From positions 186,001 through 250,000 of the forward strand of contig NW_001799544.1 of assembly GCF_000165425.1 (NCBI RefSeq): DNA of 64,000 nucleotides, written 5' to 3'. The notes under the pieces are model-generated. The model was not told the DNA's origin. It was given only the letters and a program-made list of their open reading frames with translations, and did not search any database. The position numbers were made by a program, and so were the translations under genes. The DNA comes from Paramecium tetraurelia (lineage: Eukaryota > Ciliophora > Oligohymenophorea > Peniculida > Parameciidae). This document shows, piece after piece, positions 1-12,738 of this stretch (positions are counted from its first letter, which is position 1; each line of letters starts with the position of its first letter).

Positions 1-1545
1 TCGAACAATCAAGATTTTTGATATTTTGAATTAGGATTTATTGGATATGATTAAGCTTCCATTCCAACCATACGGGTGTGAGTTTGTGGATACAGCGGAT
101 GTACAATAATAGTTATTATTAATCAGTGATGGTAATAGTGGAGATATTTATGTTACTGAAAGTGGTAAAATATTGAGAATGGTAAAAATACATAATCAAC
201 CTGTTAAACAATTGAAGTATTTGTCTAATTTTCAATTCATGTTAACTATCGATACAACTGGTAGAATGGAAGTCTGGGATCCCATTACTTAGGACTTTCC
301 AAAATAAGCATATGCAAAACCCCAATTCAAAATTACTTACTCAAGCAAAGTAGGCACTGATTTATACGAATTGATGTAGCATAAATTACAATGTTTTGGA
401 TTGTGTGTGAGTAACAAGCAGAACCTTATTGTATTGTATGTTTCTGACAAGAAATTAAGAGTATTTAATATTTAAACGGGTAAGATAATTCTTGTAATGG
501 ATGAATCAATCGAAGCTATTACAAGTAGATAAAACGACCAAGCAAATTATCCCATTTTACACATTGAATAATAAGATTTTGAAAGAAGACTATTAATTGA
601 GAAAGACATAGATAAACAACCTGAGTAGTTAAAATAAATTACTATGTGCTTTGATGAAACTGATTCAATATTGATATATCCTACTTTTATTGGAATCAAG
701 TTCATCCACATCAAGACAGGGGAACTTGTAAAGCTTTTAGGGAAGATGGAAAGTAGTTCAAGATTCATGAGAGTTGCATTGTATTAAGGACCTGCCATGA
801 AGAATACTTAAAATGAATAGTCTCATAGTTCATTAAACAGAAAAGAAACTGATCCATCTTTGTATATTAGTGCTCATAAATCAAACAAATTTTATGTGTT
901 CTCTCGTAGAATCCCTGAAGATCTGGCAGATAAACCATGGGCAGTAGCTAGAGATGTATTGAATGAACCTTTGAATATGATTCAGCAAAGCATTAGTGTG
1001 ATGTCTGACAATAAAAATAAAGTACATTTTAATTAAATTATTAGACTTTGTCTGGATGTTAAGCCATTATTCAAACAACATTTGGTGAAATCTACATCAA
1101 TCTATTTCCAAATGAAACACCTAAAACAGTTGAAAACTTTATTCAACACTCTAAAAATGGGTATTATGATGGCTTGATCTTCCATCGAGTTTAATAAGGG
1201 TTTATGATCCAAACTGGTTGTCCTAAGGGAAATGGAACAGGAGGAGAGTCCATTTGGGGAGGAGAATTCCAGGATGAATTCCATCCAGAATTAAGACATG
1301 ACAAACCATTCACAGTTAGTATGGCTAATGCAGGTCCAAATACTAATACAAGTTAATTTTTCATAACTGTTTGTCCTACTCCTTGGTTGGATGATAAAGT
1401 ATGAAATTATTTTAATGTCTTAGCATACAATTTTTGGCAGAGTGTATAAAGGAATGAATATTGTAGTTTAGATTAGTGAAGTGGAAACTGATGATTTCGA
1501 TAAACCTCTTAATGATATCAAAATTATAGCAATTAAGATTTTATG
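1..1545 (+). CDS. PPWD1: WD40-cyclophilin peptidyl-prolyl isomerase (PPWD1-like), 5' end missing
   Basis: The frame is open from base 2 to TGA 1543-1545 after removing two introns, 1022-1044 (23 nt) and 1399-1423 (25 nt). The first ~340 codons are WD40-like: a beta-rich repeat with MEVWDP near base 270, and further blades ending in the linker that precedes the isomerase in PPWD1. The last ~150 codons are a full cyclophilin domain: [52 protein letters not shown] and the C-terminal FGRVYKGM. The arginine of FHRV and the FMIQ segment, which belong to the active site in this family, are present, so the domain should be catalytic. PPWD1 in other eukaryotes is a nuclear, spliceosome-associated proline isomerase. 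The spliced frame closes exactly and the fusion order is diagnostic. The N-terminus lies before the window. Confidence 0.88.
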
Positions 1546-1651
1546 AATGTGATTTATTTACAATAATACAAAATAATAATTTATTTCAAAATTCATTAAA
1601 GAAAATTAAATTATATATTTTAGTTAATAAAAATTAATTATAATTATCAAA

Positions 1652-2284
1652 ATGTTCAATACTATTGGTAAGCGTTGGTTGTATATTTGATATGATTTAG
1701 AAATAATCAGCAAATTCCCTCTCACACAATACTCAGAGACACAATTGAAGTAAGCAGTCTTAAGAGATAATTCTTGTTTCGTTTAGAACTTAGATCATTT
1801 TTTTGGGAGGAAAGAATCTTTTAAAGATTGTAAGATATGCAGTTTTATGCATATGATCAAGTCAATCATTAGATATAATTATAATATGAGAAGGATGACC
1901 TTCATATTTTGTTCATCTATGCAAATTAGTTCTGAGATAAAATTTTTTTTCTCTTTCTGATATCATATGTGATAAGGAGGATTAGGAAGAGGAAACGGAA
2001 TTACAAAAATTATCCTAAATAATAGATTATAAATAATTAATTGAAAATTACTCTTTGGCAACATTTTGGCCTCAACTTTAGATACAACTGAGATTAAAGA
2101 ATCCTTTATATTTGAAAAAGGGAGAGAGATAGAAAAATAAAAAATTCAAGAATTAAAGAGATAGACATATTATTTTAAAAAATAATAATACATTCAATTT
2201 AAATATTTAAAAGTAAACCCAAATTTATAAGAGATTTAGAATCAAATGAAAAATCGAATCTAAAAAGAATAAGTCATTGATTGA
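1652..2284 (+). pseudogene. Decayed or broken protein gene of unknown function
   Basis: ATG 1652 with a 20-nt intron (1681-1700) opens a good frame with a soluble, charged sequence, including QFYAYDQVNHQIQLQYEKDD. This frame meets an in-frame TGA near 1930. Coding-like sequence then continues in two other frames: an acidic stretch around 1975-2070 and a Gln/Lys-rich helix around 2100-2280 ending at TGA 2282-2284. I found no GT...AG pair of 20-35 nt that joins these blocks. Adding one T to the 8-T run near 1940 would restore the second block, but the TGA before it remains. I see either a pseudogene or a region with several base errors. No family recognised. Confidence 0.4.
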
Positions 2285-2495
2285 GTTTCGATCGAGTTAT
2301 TATAAATATATAAAATTTATTTAATTTACCTAATAATTATAAGAAAAGTATTTAAAAAATGTTAAACAGGAAAGTATAATCAATTTTCATCTTTGAAAAT
2401 TTTCTAAATTATGAAGCTTAAATAGGATCTCAATTTCAACTTAAATTTCATATTGCTTATATAAATTTAATATTTTAATAATATATTTTTTTAAA

Positions 2496-5400
2496 ATGAG
2501 TGCAATGTCTCTAATTTTAGTAATTTATAGAGTATCCGCATATTTCATCATTTTAATGAATGATGACTCTTAAATACTAACTTAGGAGTTTTAAATAAAC
2601 TTAGACAATTTTGAGTTAGATTCTTACTTTGGCTATGGTTTGTGGAGCAGATATGCTCCTTTAGGCAATATTGCTCAAGTAGGAACAATAGGAATATTAG
2701 ATAGTAATTGTTTTCATCTTCACAATGCTGTTTCAAAATCAACCTAAGATCTGAATCTAATTGTTTACGATTGTCTCAACTATGAAACTTTAACTATAGT
2801 AAGAAAAATTCAATTCGTCACCATTGATGAGAACTGGCATAAAATTGAAGTAAAATTAGATAATCAAAATTTCGAATATGTCTGGCATTACTTTCAAATT
2901 ACATAGTGGCCTAAGCAGAAAAGATTTGAATTGTTAATTATCCAATACCCTGAAGTTAAATTATAATAGATTGTAGAAGATACATTATATCCATACAAAG
3001 ACGCTGAGCTAATCTTAACATTTGGAGGAGGTTTATAAATATAATCATAAAATATGATCTAGATTTTAGATGGCATATCAAAAATATCATTTTATCCAGG
3101 CTCTTTCCTTTTATATCCATTATCATTTGATAAATATGAAGTTTCCACAGATACAGCAATATCCACCATTTAGTTTAAAGTTGAATGCTAGTGCTTTTCA
3201 AATTGGCAAACATATTTACAAAATCAAGAGCTAACTTGGCTCGACAATATTTTATTTACTTCTTAAAATCCTAATTGTAATTCTTTTTCATATACAACTT
3301 GGATCAAAATTACAAATGTTCACCAAACCTCATAAGAGTTTTTATATCAAATTATAAAGTTATCTTCTAATTTTGAAAATCCTTAATTGACTGATGATAA
3401 TTTGGCGGCGTTCTAATTATTTTATAAGTTTATGGAAGGTAAAACATAATTGATTTTCACTACTTATAGTTATACCTTTCCTCTTGTATCTCTTAATTTA
3501 TAAAATGATCCCTTTCTAATCAAAAAAGAATTTGATCTTATAAATGATATCAAACTTTGGCATTTTGTTTAAGTGATATTAAAAAATAATTAATTAAACA
3601 TATCAATAATTTTCTATGGAAACTTTATTCATTATGAGTACAAATCTTTATTAACAGTAAATTAATTTCATTTGGTTAAATTTAAATTATAATATGGGAA
3701 TTTACTATAAACTCCTAATAATTATTTAAGTGTTAATTTTGTAGATACATAATTTTACAATTGTTTTGAAAATATCGTAGTACCTGAAGTACATTGTCAT
3801 ATTAGTTGTGAAGACTGCGATGGTCCAACAAGTACAAATTGTTTATCTTGTTCTAAAGCGTCAAATCGTATTTTTAAATCTGAGCAAAAATCTTGTGTCT
3901 GTCCGTATAATACAATTGATGATTAATAATGCAAGGATTTTTAAAGTTATAATGCTGTCCTTGTAAAGGAAAATACAAATGATTAGAAATGTTTATAAGG
4001 ATATTTTTAATTTGAGGAAAAATGCACCAAATGGTAACTTAACTCTTTATTCTAGTCCATCTATCATAAGAAGTACGTCCATAACATGCTTAGAATGTTA
4101 TTTATATCCTCAAACTTGGGCAAATGATGCCTTTTGCTAAACAAATTCATTTAACAATCTTCAAGGGACAGTAACATAGTATTGGTAAAATGTATAATAA
4201 AATTTTATTTATGATGGAAATGACCTTTTACCAAGATACAGTTCTTATTCAGAAGATCTTAATGAATATCTTAATATTGAATTTGAATAATCATTAGCTT
4301 AATTTAGAAACTTTTGTTTTCAAGGCAGCTCTCCTTTTGCTATTTAGAGAGATTAGAATTAATGTTATAATTGTGCTATGAAAAGCTGTTTAAATTGTTA
4401 GATAATTGCATCCAAGGCCATATGCTTGAAATGCGAATTAGTTTCAGAACTTGTAGATGGAATTTGCAATGATAAACACTAACCTGGTTACACAGAGCAA
4501 AAGATTTGCCAAACTCCTTATTATCGAACTTCTACTTATGAATGCAAATTATGCAGCATTGAAAATTGCCAGTATTGTTTTGAGTATTTAAGTAATGATT
4601 TGACTAAGTGTACTCTGTATAAGAATTTTTAACCCTTTGGTTTTGATGATTCTTATCATCTAGGTTGTGCATTATGCAAAGATGGTTTTATTTTTGATTT
4701 CACTTCAGGTATTTGTAAATATCAGTAACCATAAATCATTAATTGTATAAGATCGTATATCAATTTATAAGGATAAGAAATTTGCACTCTATCAACAGAA
4801 GATAATTTCAATGTTGCTCCTGAAATTATTAATTGCAATAGATATATAGCTAATTGTAATTAGTGTTTATAAACTCCATAAAAAGTTATCAAATGTATAC
4901 TGTGTGAAGATGGTTATGCAACTTCTGTAATCACAGGGTAGTGTGATAAATGTAAAATTTAGTATGCTAAAATATGTATTGAAGGAGATTTTTTCCTAAT
5001 GGATGAATGGGTATAATTGATTTAGAGCTTTTTAATGCAATTCTTGCCTGATCAGTATCTTTATCCAAAACCTGAATTAGAATTAATGAGGAAACAATTG
5101 CCATTTGAATGCTACCCAGGTTATAAGCCTGATCATACAGGTTTTTGTATCAAATATTGTGATTCTGATTGTTTGTAGTGTGTATTGAATTAGGATACTC
5201 CAAATAGCTATTAGTGTGTTTAATGTCCTTTAAATTATTATAAGTCGCCAATAATTTCATCGGAATCAGGCAAATGTATGTAGTGTCCATAATTATGCCA
5301 GTTATGTTAATCAAGAACAGAATAAGAAATTAAAGTATAATTGTAATTAATTATAGAATATCAACCCTTATTTTGTTGTGACAGATCAAACAATTAAATA

Positions 5401-8400
5401 TACATATAAATGTCTTGAAAAAGCACCAGATGAAAATATAGTAATTGATCCTTATAACAATATTGCTAAGTATTGCGAAAATTCAATTTGTACAGACAAT
5501 ATTTAATATCAAGTAATCAAAATTTATGATCATAGTTTGATGTTAATTGTGATAATAGTTAGTTTGTTTTCTTACAATGGTTTCCATATGATTATTATGG
5601 CGCATAAATTAAACTGGATTATGTTAATTAATTAGGTGGAATTAGTTTGACGATAATCTTTAATTTTATATTGATATCTGAAACCTTTTGCGAATTTTCA
5701 GAGGACACTATTATAGAAAATTAATTTAAATATAATATCTTTTCCATTTAACAAACAAAACTTAAAATTGTAGGAAATGATCAATCAAATAGAACATTTT
5801 CCAATAGATTGACAATATAAAATTTTGACACTGTTTAAATCATAAACATGACTATTTTTATATCAACAGATCGATTTATAGATACATATATATCTTTCGA
5901 AAATCATTAAGATCCAGTTAATTTAATAATAAATAATACAATGTTTTATGGAATTATAGATTAAATTGCAAAATATGAGTTGAAATTGATAAAAAGTGGC
6001 GATTGTATTTTTGACAATGTTACTTTTATAAATTTAAATCTAAATAATTCCATATTATTTCAACATCCTAAGGGAAATTCTAAGAATTTAATTTAAATTT
6101 ATAATTTCATCCTCATAAATAGTGTAATTTAGAATTCAGTATTATTTTAATTTGTTGATTCTTAACAGGATATAAAATTCAAAAGTATATAAATTATTGA
6201 TTGCAAATTTTATAATTCCACAATGTTCAATTTTTATTCTAATACAGAAGATTAAATTAATATCTATTTTGATGAAATTACTATTATAAATAATTAAATG
6301 AATTTTACAACATTTGCATAAAATACCAATCAATCAACGCTTTCGTTTAAGAACATCGAGTTTTTTTTAAATAAGGTATATTAATCAAAAGTTTTAGTTT
6401 TAACAAGCAATTTATCAATCTCAAATACTTAATTCGGCTTTAATTAGTTTATTGATTCATAATATTTATTCTATCGTTCCTAATAAAGAAAATTAAAGGC
6501 TGTTTAAATTCAAACTTTAATTGTATTTAATAATGAATTTACAAATTCATCCATGATTAATTTGCAATCAATTGATGCTACCGATAATATATAAGTTACG
6601 ATGAGTGACATCTAATTATATGATAACATCAGAAATTTGAATTCTGAATAATTATATCTATTTATTTTGACTTGTTCATAAATACTGATTTAAGATTGTG
6701 CTATAAAAACCTCAAAAAATATGCAGCATTTTAAATTATTTGATACATAATCAATTATGATTGAAAACATGAATTACATAAACGAAGAATAATCTAAATA
6801 AATACCTCTCTCAATTGAATGCTTTAATAGTGAAGAAAAATACTCATAATTACTTTATATTTCAGGGTTTTAGAAACTTGTAATTCATTAAATTATCATT
6901 TAAAATTAATTTAGCATAGATTATTCATTTGTGCACATTATTTCAAACATTTTGTATTAACCTCATGTATAAGAAATAATTGAAATAAAAGATGTTTTAT
7001 TTCAAGGAAATATATTATTAAAATAGCACCTAGGGAGTATTTTTTCCTCATTATTGATATATTCTGAAAAATTATAAGAAATCCGATTAGAAAATATTAT
7101 TTTTGAAGAAAATTTTTTTAATGAATAAATTGATGATCCATCTTAAACTTCAGCCGGATTATTATTCATAAACTCCTTACAAAGTTCTGTATTCATAAGC
7201 AATATAACATGCTTATCAAATGCTTTAACGAACTCTTCAAATTCTTTTATTTTTATCAACTCAATATCTATTTAGATATAGTCTATTATCTACTACATAT
7301 GAGATTTAGAGTAAAGGAGGGGCAATGTCATTAACTTCTTCCAATATCAATATTGCCATTGGTTAATTCACTTATATATCTTCTTAAAGTAGTTCAATCT
7401 TTGATATTAAGACCTAAGGTTTGGGAATTGTTCAGTTAAATTAACTCTAAATTAGTTAATCTGAAGTTGATCTAGTATCAACAACTGAGACATAAGGTTG
7501 TATCAGTATATACTCAAAAGACAGTCAGTTAAATTTATTAATAAGGAATGTAAAATTTTAAAACGTCTTTAATAGATTGAGTTCTTCAATTTTGTCCATC
7601 ATTCCATCGCAAAAGTATAATAAAATTGATATTAATGATGTGATATTAGAAAATTGTCTCTCTTTAAATAATCAATTTATGAAAATTGAGTTTACTTTAT
7701 AAAAGCAGGATCAAAATTTAGTAATAATCTAAAATTTATCTATTTATTAAAATTATTAAGATTGGAAGGAATATTTCAATAAAATTTCTCCAATTAGTAT
7801 AAGTGAAATCAACAAAGTTATTATTGATAATGCTCTTATTAATTTAAATGGATGCTAACTTCTTATAAATAGATTAATATCAGAAGGAATATATATTTCT
7901 CCTATTTTAAAAATTGTAGATTCTTAAATTACACAAATTAAAAATTGCAAAATAAATTCTATTTAAACCTTTTATTCATTTAGTATTTTTTATTTTGGCT
8001 AAATAAAAAATATAAAAACTTCTTTATTTCTAGAGAATATTTTAATTAAAAACGTTACAATACTGTAATTAAGTGATGAGAATATAACCTAATTCGAAGA
8101 TTTTCAAATTAAATTTGATGTGGATAAATGTTCCATTTAAAGAAGTGATTCAATAAATTAAATCTTATAATCTGAATCTTTTTGGTCAATTTTGTAATAT
8201 TTAAATTACAATATAACTTCATAAGGGTCTTTATTTTTTATATAGAGTATCTCAAACGAAAATTCAATAATTCTTAGATCCTTATCTTTAATTAAAAACA
8301 ATTATTCAAGAAATCTTAATGGATTAATTTATTTTGATCTTTACGGATTCTAAGATTTGAAAATCATTGAGGTTCATTGTATTTAAAATAACATAGATTA

Positions 8401-11076
8401 ATTTGGATGTCTCAACCTTATAGCAAATAAAAACTTAGAAAAAAAAATTTAGTTATCGAATTCCAAATTTATACTCAATAAAGGCATATACGGCTCTGCC
8501 ATCTTTGCAAAATAAGTGATAATCCACATTAAACACTGTTAATTCCTTTAAAATATTGCAGGATAACAAGGTGGAGCAATCTATTTTGAGAATTGCAGCA
8601 ACAATTTTAGAATTATAAATTCCTTAATAATAGAGAATTAAGCTAAAGAAGGAGGTGGAATATATTTTAATGGAGTAAATCAAATCAATTAAAATAATAT
8701 GAACAATTCGTTAATTAAATTAAATTCAGCTGAGAAATTTGCAGATAACATTGTAGAACAGCCACATCACTTAGTCTTAATAATAAATTCTTATGAAATG
8801 CATTCTACCCAAGAACTAAGTGGAAATCTAACAACAAATACTCTTATATTAATATTCATATTCAACTATAGAGTAAGGCAAGTTATTGAAAACTAACTAG
8901 CTTTATTTACCTAGTAATCAACAAATACTTAACTTTAAAATATTCAATTAGAATTAGTAAGGATTTTTGTCATATTTTTATGATTTTTCATTGGAGTTTT
9001 AAAACAGTATAAAAGAAAAGATAACTAATTTTTATAACTTTACTTGTAACTTATAAATGATGTCATAAACATAAAGTAATAAATAATTATCGGATCCCTA
9101 CCCCATTTAAGTATTGCCTTATGATTTAACCAAAAATTCTTATGATTTACAGTAATTATCTTTTTCTTTTGATCCTTATTAGAACACTGATAAACTTCTT
9201 TTAGTTGAAATAAATTGTTCAACTTAATTAAATGTACTAAAATACATTTTTACAGCAAAAACCTTCAAATGTTAATTAGGAGAATTTTATGTTAATAATG
9301 GATGTTAAGTATGTCAATCAATTCAAGGCTTTTATTCAGTCACTTACAACGCTACTAAATGTTCAATTTTTGATAAGACCAAATTTTAAAATATCACCTC
9401 AAATAAAATTTAATTATTGGAAGGGTTTTGGAGACCAAACATTTTGTCAGACCAAACTGAATAATGCGTTTAATGTAAAAATTGCTGTTTAGGTGGTTGG
9501 AGAGTAGGAAACAACCTTTGTGCAATAGGCCACATAGGTGGTCTATGTGAGGAATGTGACAATTACAATATTCAAGGAAATGGACCCTATTTTAGAATTT
9601 TGTAGAGTACATCATGTTCGCAATGCTTTTATTTTTTATCTGGTTTACTACCTTTTCTTCTGTCCTCAGTATGGTATTTGCTTTAATTATACTAGGGGTA
9701 TTTTGCAGATATTATTGACATTAAGAAGCATAGATAGGACAAATCAATTATTTTCATCATTGAAATTAAAGTAAAAATTTGGAAAGATACTCTTTAAACT
9801 CAATTAAGGTAATAATAACATAATTTTAGATCATGAAAGCATTCTAATTAAAATGTTACTTAACTATCTATGGATCTTTTCCATTATTTTTTCTTTTAAT
9901 ATTACTTTCTCATTTTCTTTTGATTTCGTTGATCAAACTTGTAATACATCATTTTTTATGGCAAACAGTTTAGATTGTTATCTAATACAAATATATAACA
10001 CTGAAGTTAATTATTCAAGAATTATAACTTAATTTATTCTAATATTTATTCAGTTACTAATAATTTTTGCAGGTTTCTAAGTTCACTCTATAGCAACTAA
10101 AACTAAATTTGATAAAAGTATTCTATCAAATACTGCTCTATATCTTTACCTTTCAAATTTTGCAGCCATAGTTAAACAGTAATTTTATGTTGAAATTTTA
10201 GATTCTTTTCGTTATTATCAAAAAGGACAATTTCAGATATTGAGTATATTCAAGGAAATGTATCTCTTGAATTTAATACCTAATCACATTATCTGTGGAT
10301 ATACTTTTTTATTTTGCCAGGATTATCTTTTATAGGATGTTTTATACCATTTATTTTGTTTTTTGTTAATGTTTTTAATGAGAAAAAAGCTTGATATAAT
10401 TAAAATTAGAAGACATATTTGTTATATGTTTAATGAATATAATGACGAAAGTTTCTTTTGGGAATTTGTGAAAATTTGGAAAAAAACTTTATTAATCGGT
10501 ATACTTACCTATTTTGAATCCAACGTCTTTTTAAAGGCTACACTTATTGGCTTGTGTTTGCTTTTTTATTAATTATTGGCTTTCAAAATTAAACCATATA
10601 TTATTAAAAGTTTAAACTTACTTGATATTTCTACTGATCAAATTTGTTCAATCACTATATTTTTGGCGGCAGTTAAATATGTTAGTGAATAGTAAGAGAA
10701 TTAAGCCTAACAAGTTTTACTTTAAGTCCTTATATCAATTCTATGTATTAAACTTTGCTACCCTTTTATATATGATATTTTTAGGGTTTATTATAAAAAA
10801 TATAAGATAATATATCTTAATTACTTAATAACGATAATGAAATTTATTAGCCCAAATTCATATTTGTATAATTATTTAAATTAGTAATTGGTAGAATGGA
10901 AAGATAAAGAAGTATAGTTAAAAAAAAATTTCTTAAAACTCAAGTAATATTTATTTAATGCATCAAAAGTTTAAGCTGAATAAAAGTAAATATCTTATTA
11001 ATTCAAATAGGAATTTTTAGTCTATCCTGAGTCCATCAATAACTATAAGGAATAGATTAGTCAGCAAAGAAAATGA
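2496..11076 (+). CDS. Giant cysteine-rich, beta-helix-like multi-pass membrane protein (ciliate surface family)
   Basis: About 2,830 residues. A hydrophobic start (MSAMSLILVIYRVSAYFIIL) can serve as signal peptide. Next come a lectin- or sandwich-like N-terminal region, furin/growth-factor-receptor-type Cys repeats (about 3780-5330, many CxxC pairs), a long Asn/Ile-rich region like a parallel beta-helix (about 5600-8850), a second Cys cluster (FKCQLGEFYVNNGCQVCQS, then WRVGNNLCAIGHIGGLCEEC at about 9500) and seven or so membrane segments (9640-10800) with a short charged tail. Introns: 4034-4055, 5335-5356, 5513-5535, 9674-9695. This order is typical of a large Paramecium family of unknown role, probably at the cell surface. 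Two places change frame by one base with no possible intron (about 7255 and 8845), so the copy is either a pseudogene or carries base errors. The Cys and membrane domains at both ends remain intact. Confidence 0.8.
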
Positions 11077-11530
11077 AACTAAAAGGTTCTTAATATAAGA
11101 GAAAGAGTGAATGGAAATTATTAATTTTAAAATTTAAATGATATACAATATTATATTTATCCTAATTTAATAAACTTTGAGATTTATTAATTATATAAAT
11201 AATGTGTGTGAAAAGGACATTTTTGTTCTTAAATTTCCTTTAGCTAATTTGTATATAATTTATTATAACGCTTCATTGTAAACCTTATATATGGTTATAA
11301 CTTTGAATTTATTATAGCTAAAATTATTGGATAATAGTTAAGCTTATAAATATTAACTCCATTCTATTATTTATATATAGTTCAAGGTATTTAACTACAC
11401 AAGAACCTTTATAAATATTGACAGAGAGAATTAAATTATGTACTACGTTGTACTTTTAATGATTATTAAATAAGACAATTATATTACTAACTTATTTATC
11501 AATATAAATAAAAATTAATTATATTATTAA
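11077..11530. other. AT-rich intergenic stretch
   Basis: About 450 bp between the giant membrane-protein gene and the SAS6L gene. No frame with codon structure beyond chance (TGA alone is rare in such AT-rich DNA) and no RNA gene seen. It should hold the 3' end of one gene and the promoter of the next. Confidence 0.5.
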
Positions 11531-12369
11531 ATGGAGGAGTCTCAATATGATTTAGGAGTGTTGGAAGATATTGATCCAAGTTTAGATGGCGGATTTAAAA
11601 TTTAATTTAATAAGGAGATTAATATAGAAACAAGGTTGATTATCTAAAATTTAATGGTTAGAATATAAAATGCTAATACTGGCCCTTAAGAAATAGGAAC
11701 TCTTGAATAGATCTAAGTGAAAATACTTGTTTAGGTAATTTCTTATTGATAACTTTAGGGAGATCAATAAGCATTTGAGAATTTAAAAATTGAATTGACT
11801 AGCGAAACAGATCTATTTTTTAATTACATATCTATGTATTTTTACTCTTGTAAATTAGTATTGACAAAGAAAACTTTAAAAAAATAAAAGAAGAATAGAA
11901 ACTTACAATAGAGTACCCTTAATTCTTACAAATGTTAATTAAACTATTAAGTTCAAGTCATAAGGAACCTAATCAGTATAAATAAATAAAAACAGATTAG
12001 CTTCTTTTGTGTATTTTTTATGCAATAGGATGGGGCTGCTAAATTAGATTTTATAGAAAATTTAGAATATAAATTTATGGAAATGTTATCACTGAAATTC
12101 AGCAGTGCAACTGAAGAGACTATGAGATAAAATATATCATTTAGATATAATTTTATTAAAGCTAAGCTTCAGTTTGTCCAAAACAGGTATCCTTATTAAG
12201 AATTTTTAGATTAAATGATATAACCTCTCTAATAAAATTAAAGAATCCTTCACTTCTAGCTCAACTAAATAAAGTGTCAATTAGTTCGAATCAAAGTTAA
12301 AGTAATCAAAACGTAAGTAAATACATGGGATAATCTAGAAAAAATAATAACTCATCTAAATTTATATGA
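11531..12369 (+). CDS. SAS6L: SAS-6-like protein (SAS6L), short form without coiled coil
   Basis: Four introns (11735-11758, 11836-11858, 11976-12000, 12187-12209) give a 247-residue protein closing at TGA 12367-12369. The core matches the N-terminal head of the SAS-6 family. ELTSETDLFFNYISIIDKEN aligns with the conserved DDTDPFFLY strand-helix. EYPQFLQMLIKLL follows, then a PISA-like motif DGAAKLDFIENLEYKFMEML and a helix that would start a coiled coil. The long coiled coil of true SAS-6, which builds cartwheel spokes, is absent; a short Ser/Asn-rich tail follows instead. That is the hallmark of SAS6L, the shorter paralogue known from protists, reported at basal bodies or the apical complex. 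Function here is inferred from family only. An apparent 18-nt intron at 12011-12028 was not removed because the read-through residues VFFMQQ fit the fold. Confidence 0.82.
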
Positions 12370-12738
12370 TCCTTTAATATATTTTGTAAATTTTAGAATA
12401 TCAAATTGTCTAATATCTATTTACTTTATAAGCATTATTTTAATAATTCTTTTAAACGAACATAAAAACCTTTTATATTGTTATTCTGCTTTATTTGATA
12501 TTAATCTTAAAAATTAAACGTTATATGTTATATTAATTGTAGATTAATTTTATTCTTAGGTAAACTAATAAAATTATCATGTTGCATTTCTAAACACCAA
12601 AAGAATTTAAAATATTTTAATGAATAAAATTTATAAGCTAACAATTCTAGGAATTGCTTCTAAGTTATAAAAAATCGTAATTATAAAATGCAATTATTTA
12701 TTATAAAATAATTAACTCAAGGATCTCTCAATAAAGTA
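12370..12738. other. AT-rich intergenic stretch
   Basis: About 370 bp between the SAS6L stop and the anoctamin start. No credible frame on either strand; short T and A runs only. Confidence 0.5.

Noticed and set aside
5011-5025. 15-nt GTATAATTGATTTAG segment in the giant gene
   Set aside because: It has intron-like ends but is below the usual Paramecium minimum and the frame reads through it; treated as coding.
8820-8871. 52-nt GT...AG segment as an intron removing the second frame break of the giant gene
   Set aside because: Too long for this genome and it would delete conserved residues just before YSTIEQG.
12011-12028. 18-nt GTATTT...AATAG segment that looks like an intron in SAS6L
   Set aside because: It is in frame without a stop, and the retained residues VFFMQQ fit the conserved strand before DGAAKLDF, so I kept it as exon.
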